Assembly (NCBI RefSeq): GCF_022369515.1 | Contig: NZ_CP059724.1 | Span: forward strand, 2,604,001-2,668,000 | Length of the DNA stretch: 64,000 nucleotides | DNA from: Paenibacillus sp. 19GGS1-52 | Lineage (GTDB): Bacteria > Bacillota > Bacilli > Paenibacillales > Paenibacillaceae | Direction: 5' to 3' | Part shown: piece after piece, positions 52,503 to 61,319 of the stretch | How positions within the stretch are numbered: position 1 is the stretch's first letter | Layout: the number at the start of each line of letters is the position of its first letter | Position numbers and translations under genes: made by a program | Notes under the pieces: generated by a model | The model's database searches: none | Seen by the model: the letters and a program-made list of their open reading frames with translations, nothing else | What the model was told of the DNA's origin: nothing

Positions 52503-53681
52503 ATGAAAGTAAAGAAACCCGAAAAAATATTGATCCTGTCCGGTACCCTTGGAGATGGACATATGCAAGCAGCGAGAGCAATGCTGGAGGCGTCAGCGCT
52601 GTATAGACCGGGAATGGTCGTGGAAGTAGTCGATTTTATGTCTTGGATACATCCCCGTATACATACCTTTGAGCGGTACTGCTTCTACCAGTGGGTGAAC
52701 CACTTGCCTGCGTTGTACGGTTATATGTTTCAAAAGACACGAATGGACAACTCTTTATCCCGGTTATTAAAGCAACTCCGTACATTTAGCATTCAGCGAA
52801 TGGTCACACTGCTGCAGGAAGCTAACCCTACATTACTGGTCAGTACTTTCCCGCCTGCGGCCGCGGCAATTTCTCTGCTGAAGGCGAAAGGGCTAATTGA
52901 TTTGCCTGCGGTTACAGTTATCACAGATCATACTGACCACAGTTATTGGATACATTCGCATACTAATCTCTATTTGGTGGGTTCTGAGCGGGTACGTTTA
53001 GCCCTGCAGCGAAGGGGCATATCTAAGACGATCATTACTGTGACCGGTATCCCGGTACGTCCAGCCTATAGCCAGACTTTGGACAAGAGGAAATTGCGGG
53101 CAAAATGTGGTCTGAGTCCAACGGCTTTTAGTGTACTCGTTATGGGTGGGGGAGAGGGGATTATTAACAAGAATTTTATCGATCAAGTGAATTCGGAGAC
53201 CCTGTCGCCAAATATTCATTTCAATATCATTTGTGGGCGTAACGAAAAATTAATGAAACGCCTGAAAGAGGAATTAAAGAACAGACCTAATGTGCGGATA
53301 AAGGGATATGTGGATGACATTCATGAATGGATGGCCATGGCAGATGTATTAATAACTAAACCAGGGGGACTCACTACCTCTGAAGCGCTGGCAAGCCGGC
53401 TGCCTATGCTTCTTTTTCAGCCTCAGTATGGACAAGAACGGGATAACGCAGATTTTTTGATCAGTGCCGGGGCAGCTTGGGAACTCAGCATTAACACATT
53501 GCAGTCTCAATTGCAGCAACTTATGGATAACCGGGAAATTTTGAGCGAGATGAAAGAAGCGGATAGAAAGCTAATGCATAGAGACTCTGCCCGGCTTGCG
53601 ATAAATGAAATCTTGAACGTACAGCAATATGCTCTGAATGCAAAGTGGAATTCCCCCGAGCCGCAGTTGGCATTTATTTAA
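52503..53681 (+). CDS. UgtP/MGDG-synthase-like glycosyltransferase (YkoN-like)
   Basis: A 392-aa GT-B glycosyltransferase with an N-terminal monogalactosyldiacylglycerol-synthase domain (GTLGDGHMQAARAM near the start) and a family 28 C-terminal donor domain (ITKPGGLTTSEALASRLPML). Such enzymes transfer hexose to diacylglycerol for glycolipids and lipoteichoic acid anchors. ATG 52503 follows GGGGGAGGT. It is first gene of a three-gene operon with a YkoP-like protein and a polysaccharide deacetylase, which points to envelope glycan or glycolipid modification. Confidence 0.88.
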   Translation: MKVKKPEKILILSGTLGDGHMQAARAMLEASALYRPGMVVEVVDFMSWIHPRIHTFERYCFYQWVNHLPALYGYMFQKTRMDNSLSRLLKQLRTFSIQRMVTLLQEANPTLLVSTFPPAAAAISLLKAKGLIDLPAVTVITDHTDHSYWIHSHTNLYLVGSERVRLALQRRGISKTIITVTGIPVRPAYSQTLDKRKLRAKCGLSPTAFSVLVMGGGEGIINKNFIDQVNSETLSPNIHFNIICGRNEKLMKRLKEELKNRPNVRIKGYVDDIHEWMAMADVLITKPGGLTTSEALASRLPMLLFQPQYGQERDNADFLISAGAAWELSINTLQSQLQQLMDNREILSEMKEADRKLMHRDSARLAINEILNVQQYALNAKWNSPEPQLAFI

Positions 53682-53697
53682 TTAGGAAGGTGATCAT

Positions 53698-54294
53698 ATG
53701 GGCTTTAGGATACGCAAAACCACGGTGCAGTCCGTCTGGATGCTGTGGGAAAAAGCTTTTTCGTTGCTTTCACATTTTCGGGGATCGTATACAGAGCACT
53801 TTGGCATATGCAGTGTGATGCTAAAAAAGCACAGAGGACAGGCCATTGTATGTCAGGACACTACTGTCATTAAAGAGGGAGAGTGGGTGGGTGAACTCCA
53901 CCTCGATAATGGAAGTATCCTTAAGCTGATCCAATCCGAGGGTACGGATCGTGCAGCACTCCGAACCGCTCGCATGCTGCGTACATCCATGAAGCAAATC
54001 AATAAAGCCTTCGAGTCGCACTCTGAGTTTAGGCAGGTCAAAGCTTTACTGGGTATTACGCTGCTACATCGGGGATTGACGCACGGTCTTGGCTTTGAAC
54101 AACAGATGATGAAGTCCGGTATCTTTGAACGTATCACTACCCTCTATCTTCGATTGCTGCTATCTGCCATGCATCCCGATGGGAGACAGAGGATTGGTCG
54201 GCGAACGGAACAACTGGTGCCTATGCTGCTGATTCATTCACGGTCCTCACTGAAAAATCGATTCTCACCCGAACAGAATTTGTCTGGAAAGTAA
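53698..54294 (+). CDS. YkoP-like protein of unknown function
   Basis: A 198-aa soluble basic protein. It resembles the YkoP-type proteins encoded beside YkoN-like glycosyltransferases in Bacillus, but I recognise it mainly by context. It has no signal peptide or membrane helix. ATG 53698 follows GGAAGGTG. It lies 16 bp after the glycosyltransferase gene and 15 bp before the deacetylase gene. Confidence 0.6.
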   Translation: MGFRIRKTTVQSVWMLWEKAFSLLSHFRGSYTEHFGICSVMLKKHRGQAIVCQDTTVIKEGEWVGELHLDNGSILKLIQSEGTDRAALRTARMLRTSMKQINKAFESHSEFRQVKALLGITLLHRGLTHGLGFEQQMMKSGIFERITTLYLRLLLSAMHPDGRQRIGRRTEQLVPMLLIHSRSSLKNRFSPEQNLSGK

Positions 54295-54309
54295 GGGATA
54301 GGGGGAGTT

Positions 54310-55008
54310 ATGTTTACATATCTTGTAGGAGGAATACTGTGCATTGCCACTCTTTATATGTTTGCTCCAAGTTTGATTACAAGAATGACAGGCTTTGGAG
54401 TCTTTCGCAAAGGAACGGTAAAAAAACAGGTGGCCTTCACTTTTGATGATGGACCACATCCGCATTATACACCGAAATTACTGGATTTGTTGAAACTGCA
54501 TCAAGTGAAGGCTACCTTTTTCGTGCTTGGATCGCAAGCTGAACAGAATCCCGAACTCATTCGAAGGATGGACCGGGAAGGCCATCAGATTGGCATTCAT
54601 AATTATTGTCATACTTCTAACTGGATGATGTTGCCCAGCACCGTCAAGCGTGAACATCTAGATCGCTCCGCTGATATTATAGAGTCGATTATCGGAATTA
54701 GACCCAATCATTACCGCCCACCTTGGGGATTAATCAATATATTTGATTTCTTCCGTTACAAGCAGTATCGGATTGTTCTATGGTCGCTGAAGGCGGGCGA
54801 TTGGAACAGTCGGGTCTGTCAGACCCAGTTGCAGTCAACATTGTTAGGTCGCATTACCGATGGATCTGTGGTGTTGCTTCACGATAGCGGTGAGACGATG
54901 GGGGCAGACCAGAATGCTCCTTATTTTATGCTGCAAGCTTTGGAAGAAGTGTTAAATCAACTGCAAATAAGAAACCTGCAATTCGTTCGTCTTGATGAAA
55001 TGGCTTGA
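54310..55008 (+). CDS. Polysaccharide deacetylase (NodB homology domain)
   Basis: A 232-aa membrane-anchored carbohydrate esterase family 4 enzyme that removes N- or O-acetyl groups from glycans. N-terminal helix at residues about 4-22. NodB motifs visible are TFDDGPHP (catalytic Asp and metal Asp), HNYCH with the preceding His spaced as HxxxH, RPPWG and LLHDS. ATG 54310 follows TAGGGGGAG. It is the last gene of the operon. Confidence 0.93.
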   Translation: MFTYLVGGILCIATLYMFAPSLITRMTGFGVFRKGTVKKQVAFTFDDGPHPHYTPKLLDLLKLHQVKATFFVLGSQAEQNPELIRRMDREGHQIGIHNYCHTSNWMMLPSTVKREHLDRSADIIESIIGIRPNHYRPPWGLINIFDFFRYKQYRIVLWSLKAGDWNSRVCQTQLQSTLLGRITDGSVVLLHDSGETMGADQNAPYFMLQALEEVLNQLQIRNLQFVRLDEMA

Positions 55009-55076
55009 GGGTATTTGGTAATAAAGGTGCTTCTGGAGCAGTATGAAATGTTCGCCAAACAGTTTTCTCTTGTTTA

Positions 55077-55112
55077 AGCTCACATCTGGATAACATGATG
55101 TGGGCTATTTGA
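55077..55112 (+). terminator. Hairpin after the deacetylase operon
   Basis: Stem AGCTCACATC (55077-55086) / GATGTGGGCT (55097-55106) with a short T tract. Confidence 0.55.
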
Positions 55113-55213
55113 CGTTTAAAAAATATATAGAGCGTCTTCCTTTATGTATTTTAAATTTGTCACTAATTATTTCTTTATGTAGAGTAAAATACCAAAATAG
55201 GGAAAGGGTGAGT

Positions 55214-55469
55214 ATGATTAATTTGTTAAAATTTTTTATCATATATTTGGCGGGTATACAATATTATGGATTTCATCTTCAGTTATCGCGAAGAGAGGAG
55301 ATGGATTTATTCGTGTTTATATTCCCTCCTGGCTAAGCAAAACTTTATTTTTTCGGAGTACGTAGCAGTAAATTATGATATCTTAATCTTTAATTTATGC
55401 GTTTATACCTTTTTCCTTCTAATTGATCAGTTTGCCAGTGATTTAAGAAGAAAAAGACGAAGACGATAA
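55214..55469 (+). pseudogene. Decayed copy of the small membrane gene at 58635
   Basis: DNA matching 58635-59000 at both ends: GGAAAGGGTGAGTATGATT at the start and AAAAGACGAAGACGATAA at the end. An internal deletion of about 100 bp and frameshifts split it into two overlapping frames. The preserved pieces include the basic C terminus RRKRRRR. Confidence 0.75.
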
Positions 55470-55488
55470 ATTCCCTAAATATTAATAA

Positions 55489-56992
55489 CTCAACTTTCGC
55501 ACCTGGAATATTGTCTTAAACCCTTGAGGGCGTAAGCAGAATTCAATACTTTTGTTGCTATTGACAAAAAACACCTTACTTGTTTGGTATCATGGAAGTG
55601 TCGAATCAACCATGCCAACAAGAAAGGTGCGTAACCCTATGTTACAACAACATTCCCTGTCTGAACAGTCTCGCTTTTCCAAACTTTTTGTCACTCTCCA
55701 TATCGGGAAAACCTTACGACACGCAGGTATTTCCAAATCCTTTGGTCTTTCGAGTCTCGCGGTTTTTCAAATCGTTTTCTCTTTAGTCTTCGAAGGTAAG
55801 AACTGGTTTCGACTCCTAGAGAGTGACCGTGGAGCAGATCTTCCAGGCAAAGATGTTATCTATCGGTTTTTAAATCAAGCTTCTTTTGCTTGGCGGCGCT
55901 TCTTGCAGACCTTAAGTCTTCGCATTGTGCTCTATTTCGAATCGCTTATTTCATCTTCGCGTGTACGAGTATTCATCGTTGACGATTCCGTGTTGAGCCG
56001 AAACCGTAGTAAAAAAGCAGAGTTACTGGCACGAGTATTTGACCATTCCACGGGCAAATTCATTAAAGGCTACACCCTGTTAACGTTAGGCTGGTCGGAC
56101 GGGTTTAGCTTCGCTCCGCTTGACTTTGTCATGCTTTCTTCGGCCAAGCTGGCCAATCGTATTTGCGAAATGGCTTCGAATCTCTCGAAACGCAGCGCCG
56201 GGTACAAACGTCGAATGGAGGCTTTTTCTCGGAAGCCGGATGCCGTTGTCGCCTTGCTGGAACGGGCTTTGAAAGCGGGATTCACTGCCGACTATGTGCT
56301 TATGGATAGCTGGTTTACCCAAGTTCCACTCCTTCGTCAGCTCACCGGCAAAGGCCTTGGTGTGATTGGCATGGTCAAGGAAATGAAACAACACTATCTG
56401 GTTCAAGGAACACGAATGACGCTGCGTGAAGTCTTTCAAAGCCTTCCCAAATCGAATGCCAAAGACATTAAAGGCTCTGTCATCGTACAGACGACCTGCG
56501 GTCTACCCGTGAAACTTGTTTTTGTGCGCAACCGAAATAAAAAACGAGAATGGCTCGCGATTTTAAGTACAGATGTGACGCTAGATGCAGCTGAAATCGT
56601 ACGAATCTACGGCATGCGCTGGAGTATAGAGACCTTTTTCAAAGTCACCAAAAGTTATTTGAAACTGGGAACCGAGTTTCAAGGTCGTTCCTTCGATCAA
56701 CTGATTAGCCATACAACGATTGTATTCAGCCGTTATTTAGCGATGGAGTACGAACGGCGTCAATCGAGTGATGACCGAACACTTGGAGGTCTCTTTTTTC
56801 TCTTCGCGGATGAAGTCCGCGATCTGGATTATCAGACCGCCCTCCAGCAACTCATGAATTTATTTCTTGAAATGTCCCAAGCCAATACTAAGAAGAACAA
56901 AACGTCCGTTTTTTGTCAACTAGAGGAATGGATCTCTAGTTTACCCAGCTATATCAAGGGTTTGTTTAGAGATTTGAGCTGCGAAAGTTGAG
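55489..56992 (+). mobile_element. IS4-family insertion sequence (copy B), complete
   Basis: A 1504-bp element with terminal repeats CTCAACTTTCGCA (55489) / TGCGAAAGTTGAG (56992), continuing with one mismatch, and the 7-bp target duplication TTAATAA (55482-55488 and 56993-56999). It separates the decayed membrane gene from the PT-HINT fragment that followed it. The right third reads identically to the element starting at 63694. Confidence 0.95.
55639..56991 (+). CDS. IS4-family DDE transposase
   Basis: A 450-aa transposase with first Asp in FIVDDSV, second in VLMDSWF and the motif YGMRWSIETFFKVTK (Y-2-R-3-E-6-K). ATG 55639 follows AAAGGTG and matches the start of the copy A protein; the upstream ORF extension from 55552 overlaps the promoter region (TTGACA near 55561). 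The gene is intact. Confidence 0.94.
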   Translation: MLQQHSLSEQSRFSKLFVTLHIGKTLRHAGISKSFGLSSLAVFQIVFSLVFEGKNWFRLLESDRGADLPGKDVIYRFLNQASFAWRRFLQTLSLRIVLYFESLISSSRVRVFIVDDSVLSRNRSKKAELLARVFDHSTGKFIKGYTLLTLGWSDGFSFAPLDFVMLSSAKLANRICEMASNLSKRSAGYKRRMEAFSRKPDAVVALLERALKAGFTADYVLMDSWFTQVPLLRQLTGKGLGVIGMVKEMKQHYLVQGTRMTLREVFQSLPKSNAKDIKGSVIVQTTCGLPVKLVFVRNRNKKREWLAILSTDVTLDAAEIVRIYGMRWSIETFFKVTKSYLKLGTEFQGRSFDQLISHTTIVFSRYLAMEYERRQSSDDRTLGGLFFLFADEVRDLDYQTALQQLMNLFLEMSQANTKKNKTSVFCQLEEWISSLPSYIKGLFRDLSCES

Positions 56993-57039
56993 TTAATAAT
57001 ATAATATCATGCAGCATTTATGCTATCTAGGACCTGTAC

Positions 57040-57330
57040 TCAAACCTTACAACTCATCGAGATCAAGAAAGCGTCGCAGCAAACGACGGTATACAATTTT
57101 GAAGTCAAAAATTTCAACTCTTACTTTGTATCTGATCTTGGGGTTTGGGTGATGTTAGTCGTAACGGTGCTCTGAATCAAGCAAAAAGAGATGCAGGTAT
57201 ACCGAGGAGTCAACGCCCTGAAGCGTTAAATAAAGTGGACATGCGCTCAGCACAACATGAAGGCGGACATGTAATTAAAGATTCAAATGTACGCAGGAAC
57301 ATTATCCATTTAAGAAATAGAGGTGGTTAA
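57040..57330 (+). pseudogene. PT-HINT tail plus toxin fragment, frameshifted
   Basis: The first part encodes TVYNFEVKNFNSYFVSDLGVWV, the end of a pre-toxin HINT domain as found in RHS/WapA-type secreted toxins. A frameshift near 57143 follows. The next frame gives SRNGALNQAKRDAGIPRSQ, typical of the start of HNH/EndoVII-like C-terminal toxins, but the catalytic His/Asn half is missing and the frame ends RNRGG. The Imm50 gene begins 3 bp later, so this is the relic of its cognate toxin cassette. Confidence 0.7.
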
Positions 57331-57333
57331 GAA

Positions 57334-57714
57334 ATGTGGTATGAAGTTTTGGGAATGAACAATTTTCTAGTAAGTTTGTATGCACATGTACCTGAACTTG
57401 AGGACGTTCGTATTGCTGAAGTAAACATCCACGATGAAGGACGTATTGTTGCAGTTAAATTTGACATGCCTTATTATGCCGAACGTCCGCCCAAGAAATG
57501 GGTGGAATTAGGCAACAATACTGTTGCTGTAAGAATTGACTTGTCGGCTGTACAAGAAATTACAATTAACTCCAGTTCATTAGATTACAGGGGAAATATT
57601 GAAATCTTCAAGGATGAAGCCGAATTAATTGTAGTTAAAATTACTGGAACGATTAATGCTCTAATGAAGGCCGAATCAGGATTTATTCAATCTATTACTG
57701 GCTATTCTAATTAG
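57334..57714 (+). CDS. Imm50-family immunity protein
   Basis: A 126-aa small acidic protein matching the Imm50 family: MWYEVLGMNNFLVSLY at the start and FDMPYYAERPPKKWVE in the middle. Immunity proteins bind and block cognate toxin domains. ATG 57334 follows GAGGTGG and lies 3 bp after the toxin fragment. The gene is intact although the toxin is not, so it may protect against toxins of neighbouring strains. Confidence 0.8.
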   Translation: MWYEVLGMNNFLVSLYAHVPELEDVRIAEVNIHDEGRIVAVKFDMPYYAERPPKKWVELGNNTVAVRIDLSAVQEITINSSSLDYRGNIEIFKDEAELIVVKITGTINALMKAESGFIQSITGYSN

Positions 57715-58006
57715 ATAAATGCCCTAAATGGCTAGTTATAGTATGTAAAGCAAAAAAGTATAAACTAAAGACGCTTTAGCGTACATTGAACAGGTCAATT
57801 ATGGTCAGCTACCACCATGATTAACCGTTTATTTGTTATCTTCGCTTTCTCATGGATTTTCAATTCTGTTGAAACCCTAAGTTAGGCTACTTCATTATAA
57901 TGAGGATGAGTAGGACAAGAAACGCAACTTTTAAGATGAAGAGTAAGTTAATTATAGCAAAGGTAGTAAAATAAACAGTAGTTAAATCGAGTTTTGAGGT
58001 GAACCT
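57715..58006. other. Intergenic spacer in the immunity array
   Basis: About 290 AT-rich bases with no convincing gene. A short hairpin ACGCT-TT-AGCGT lies near 57770. Confidence 0.5.
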
Positions 58007-58441
58007 ATGAAGAGAGAGAATCCAGTAGATGAGTTTCAAACGGTATATTTTATTACTGATTGGTGGGACGGGCCAAAAGCTGGATTTGCTGATTTTAATG
58101 GTACTGTTCATTGTTTTGAACGAGTATTTGATGACGTGAACGATGAATGGTCAAATTTGTATTTGATAAGACCTGTTTCAATTGAGGAATATTCACTACA
58201 GATTGAATCCTATCAGTTATTTTTAGATTGGACAAATGATAAGAGTTCAACAAGAATACATCCTACGTTAGACATAGAGAACAAAAGATATCATGAAGTA
58301 GAGCAACTTTTAGCTGAATTCAAACTTCAATTTTATAGTGAAAAGTACATTGGAGAATTCATATTAATAGCTAAAGATGAAAAAGAAAATGCAATCATGA
58401 TAAATGACTTCAATTCTAAAGTAAAGTGGATAAGCGGATGA
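58007..58441 (+). CDS. Unclassified small acidic protein, probable immunity protein
   Basis: A 144-aa soluble acidic protein, Trp-rich (TDWWDGPKAGFADFNG near the start) and unlike anything I can name. ATG 58007 follows TGAGGTG. Position between an Imm50 gene and toxin relics, small size and acidity suggest an orphan immunity gene. This is inference from context. Confidence 0.6.
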   Translation: MKRENPVDEFQTVYFITDWWDGPKAGFADFNGTVHCFERVFDDVNDEWSNLYLIRPVSIEEYSLQIESYQLFLDWTNDKSSTRIHPTLDIENKRYHEVEQLLAEFKLQFYSEKYIGEFILIAKDEKENAIMINDFNSKVKWISG

Positions 58442-58634
58442 TATAGGGGGAATTCAGGAGCTCTGAAGGCTAAGTCACTCACTTAAGGCAATAGCCCTGA
58501 TAACCCATTATATAAACGAGGGATAGGGTTGGTCTTCTGAATACTTTGAAGTTAATGAAGTTGGATTAAATAAACTTCTTGATAGAAGCCTACTCAATGT
58601 ACCGGGAATTATGCATCAGTACGGAAGGGTGAGT

Positions 58635-59000
58635 ATGATTACTTTGTTAAAGGGTTTAGGTACTATTATTTCTGGATTTTCTATATTGTGGATTGCTTCT
58701 TCGATGGTAGCGAAGAGAGGAGATGGATTTATTCGTGTTTATATTCCACTTTGGCTAAGCAATATTTTATTTTTCCGGAGATTCCAAAACAAGGTTCCAC
58801 TGTTATCAATTATTTTTCAGTTTTGGTTATATTTCTGTTTATTGTATTGTTTTCTAATATATTTAATGAAAATCTTATCATTTAACGAGTACGTAGAACT
58901 AAATAGGGCTTTCTTAATTATTAGTTTATGTGGTTATGTCTTTTTCGTCTTAATTGATATTGCAGCCCATGAATTGAGAAATAAAAGACGAAGACGATAA
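58635..59000 (+). CDS. Small three-helix membrane protein of the duplicated cassette
   Basis: A 121-aa membrane protein with about three helices and a very basic C terminus (RNKRRRR). ATG 58635 follows GGAAGGG; GTG 58629 is also possible. An open in-frame stretch upstream (from about 58529, GWSSEYFEVNEVGLNKLLD) looks like the end of another protein, possibly a toxin. A decayed copy of this gene lies at 55214. In both places a PT-HINT fragment follows, so it may be an immunity protein against a membrane-active toxin (inference). Confidence 0.65.
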   Translation: MITLLKGLGTIISGFSILWIASSMVAKRGDGFIRVYIPLWLSNILFFRRFQNKVPLLSIIFQFWLYFCLLYCFLIYLMKILSFNEYVELNRAFLIISLCGYVFFVLIDIAAHELRNKRRRR

Positions 59001-59034
59001 ATTTCTCAGTTTTATATTCGAAACGTTTCAGATT

Positions 59035-59262
59035 GAATAATAAAATATCTTGCAGCGTTTATGCTATCTTGGGCCTGTACTCAAACTGTACAACTCGCAG
59101 AAATCTAGTAAAGATAAGTTTATTTGTTCGTTGATAATCCAGTTCAACATAAAGAGCAATTATCTAACGGAACAATACAAACTGGCCATCACCGAGATCG
59201 AGAAAGAGACGCGGCAAACGACAGTCTACAATTTCGAGGTCAAAGATTTCAAAAGGATTTAA
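59035..59262 (+). pseudogene. Second PT-HINT tail fragment
   Basis: Contains a block near 59050-59095 that repeats 57010-57055 and encodes ITEIEKETRQTTVYNFEVKDF, the end of a HINT pretoxin domain, stopping two codons later. No toxin part remains. It directly precedes the probable immunity gene at 59287. Confidence 0.7.
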
Positions 59263-59286
59263 AAAAAGGTAGGTGATTCATTCGTA

Positions 59287-59763
59287 ATGAGTAAAGAGGA
59301 GAGAAATCAGAAGATTTTAGAATTAAGATTAAGAAATGAAAGAAAGAATATTGTAAAAAAGCTAAATCAGATTTCCCCCAATTTATCGCTTGATAGTTTT
59401 CTAGGATTAGAACAGACGAAGGAAATAAAGGAACTGGTATACCAATATATAGACGATAATTCGTCTCAACAAGAAAAACTGTCAAAAGGTACTGTGGTAA
59501 CCATCGATAAATTGATGTCTGTAAAACCGGTGTTTGACAACTTTCTTAACGAAACAGCTTATTTACTTTTTGATAAAGATAGAGATATAGGAGCGATTAC
59601 AACTAAATTAAATGACATTTACCTCAATATTGAATCTATTTTAGATTTCACTGAATTCTCAAAGGATTTTAGCGACTTAATAGTTGTAGGTCGTCAGTTT
59701 TGTTTTGGTTTGTGTATTGAGAGGCAGGAATATAACAACATTTTTGTTTACTGGACAAAGTAA
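59287..59763 (+). CDS. Unclassified protein following a toxin relic, probable immunity protein
   Basis: A 158-aa mostly helical soluble protein with a basic N terminus and acidic middle. I do not recognise its family. ATG 59287 has AGGTAGGTG upstream. It directly follows a PT-HINT remnant and precedes RHS-core debris, the usual place of an immunity gene. A hairpin AACCTTGA/TCAAGGTT follows at 59770-59800. Confidence 0.6.
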   Translation: MSKEERNQKILELRLRNERKNIVKKLNQISPNLSLDSFLGLEQTKEIKELVYQYIDDNSSQQEKLSKGTVVTIDKLMSVKPVFDNFLNETAYLLFDKDRDIGAITTKLNDIYLNIESILDFTEFSKDFSDLIVVGRQFCFGLCIERQEYNNIFVYWTK

Positions 59764-59802
59764 TTTTTCAACCTTGATTGGCTTCGTGCCTTTCAAGGTT
59801 TT

Positions 59803-60448
59803 ACCCAGTATGCCTATGAAGATGGGTTTGGTCGTCTGACACTACTGAAACATCTGAAAGGCAGCACGATCCTGAACCAGTACAACTATACCTATGATAA
59901 CAACGGGAATATTACAGAGCGGACCTCCACTGTTAAACTGTAACTTTCGGCTATGATGAGTTGGACCGGATCATCGCCAGCAGCGAAGCCAATGAACAGT
60001 ATAGCTATGATGTGAAGGGTAACCGGACGGTGCAATTGTCGACGGCTTCGAGCCTACACACGGACACGATGGATTACAAATACGACGGCGATGGCTTGAT
60101 GCGGGAGAGGAACAACGCAGAACCACCCGGTTCTACTATGACGGGGAGAATATCATCGCCAAAGGCAGTATTTCTAGCAGTACCATTAGCTTTAAAGCCA
60201 GATATGTGCGCGGCTATCAGCTGATCAGCATGAAAAATCAGTGGGGTACGGTAGGCTATTATCTGGAGAATGGTCACGGTGACGTAGTGAACCTGTACAC
60301 ACAGGATCAGACGCTCTTGAACACCTACGACTATGATCTTTGGGGAAATCCTAAGGTCACGAAGGAGCTAGTATCTAATCCTTTAGCAGAAATACACTAT
60401 CCATATTACAAAAATTCTGCCGAATTTGATGACTTTAAATTTAAATGA
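59803..60448 (+). pseudogene. RHS/YD-repeat core fragment of a polymorphic toxin
   Basis: Three successive frames encode YD/RHS repeats: YTYDNNGNITERTS, YSYDVKGNRTVQL with YKYDGDGL, and YVRGYQLIS with GYYLENGHGDVVNLYT and YDYDLWGNP. Frameshifts lie near 59940 and 60120-60200. After VSNP the expected FRYSGEYWD motif is replaced by unrelated sequence ending FDDFKFK, so the core has been joined by deletion to the end of a toxin. Confidence 0.85.
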
Positions 60449-60467
60449 GAGGAGTAATAATAAATTT

Positions 60468-60872
60468 ATGATAGTTAAGTGTATATATAATGCTGGTAAA
60501 GATTTACCTGAAGAAACATTAAAAATAATTCATTTTTCAACTACTATATTTCAATTGAATATAGGTAATGAGTATCCAGTCTATGGAATTGCAATTTGGA
60601 AGGGAACATTAAATTATTTGACTATGGATAAGTATTTAGATTTACCATCTTGGCATCCTGCTGATTTATTTGAAATAGTTGATAGTGAATTACGATATGA
60701 ATGGCACCATAAATATTATGGTTTTACTGAGGGTGTGCATTTAAATGCTATTTGGGGATATAAAGAACTTGCTCAAGAAGAGGAACATTATACAGAACTT
60801 ATTGAACGGGAAGATACTGCTATCCGTATCTTTTTAAAAAGAAAAAAAGAGTTTGAAGAGTATTCTCAATAA
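60468..60872 (+). CDS. Probable immunity-type protein after the RHS relic
   Basis: A 134-aa soluble protein beginning MIVKCIYNAGKDLPEE with a central W/Y-rich segment (LRYEWHHKYYGFTEG) and IWGYKELAQ. It resembles small proteins I recall being encoded downstream of RHS toxins in Bacillales, although I cannot give a family number. ATG 60468 has AGAGGAG at slightly long spacing. It starts 20 bp after the RHS pseudogene. Confidence 0.6.
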   Translation: MIVKCIYNAGKDLPEETLKIIHFSTTIFQLNIGNEYPVYGIAIWKGTLNYLTMDKYLDLPSWHPADLFEIVDSELRYEWHHKYYGFTEGVHLNAIWGYKELAQEEEHYTELIEREDTAIRIFLKRKKEFEEYSQ

Positions 60873-61146
60873 GTAGTAACGAAATCTTAAATAACTTTCT
60901 TAGAATTTGTGAGGAGAATTGCTATTTCAAATTTATAGCAACGGTAGAATACCCTACTGTGATATAGAAGGTGGAAGGCAATCTAAGCCAAAAGAATAAT
61001 CGCAACTAATCGGAGGGATAGCCCGACTATTATATTGTCAGGACGTAACTGAACATTTTATAACGGGAAGTTCATGTGTTAAAGGCTAGCCACCAGCCCT
61101 CTAATTAAGCCCGAAATTCACCAAAAAATTCGGGAGGGGGCGGCAC
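60873..61146. other. Spacer upstream of the Rep pseudogene
   Basis: No gene seen. Two hairpins: TTGCTAT/ATAGCAA (60919-60941) and CCCGAA/TTCGGG (61110-61134). The region just before a rolling-circle rep gene could hold a replication origin, but no nick-site motif was recognised. Confidence 0.4.
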
Positions 61147-61319
61147 ATGAAAGGGGTCACTGTATCCATTGACCGCATTGTCATTGACTTTTCAGACGTG
61201 TATTGGGACTTCTTCAACGAATTCCATAAACGATTTTGCCATTTCTACGGGGTCAGGATGACGGTGGGGGACACGGTAATTGTCAAGACAGTTGTCGTGA
61301 TTTCATAGAATGTATGTAG

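Noticed and set aside
55552..55638. N-terminal extension of the copy B transposase
   Set aside because: It covers the promoter region, and the copy A homologue starts at the equivalent of 55639.
55201..60872. CRISPR array
   Set aside because: Repeats here are gene-sized cassette duplications, not short regularly spaced direct repeats.
61110..61134. Rolling-circle double-strand origin before rep
   Set aside because: A hairpin exists, but no recognisable nick site, and the rep gene is dead.
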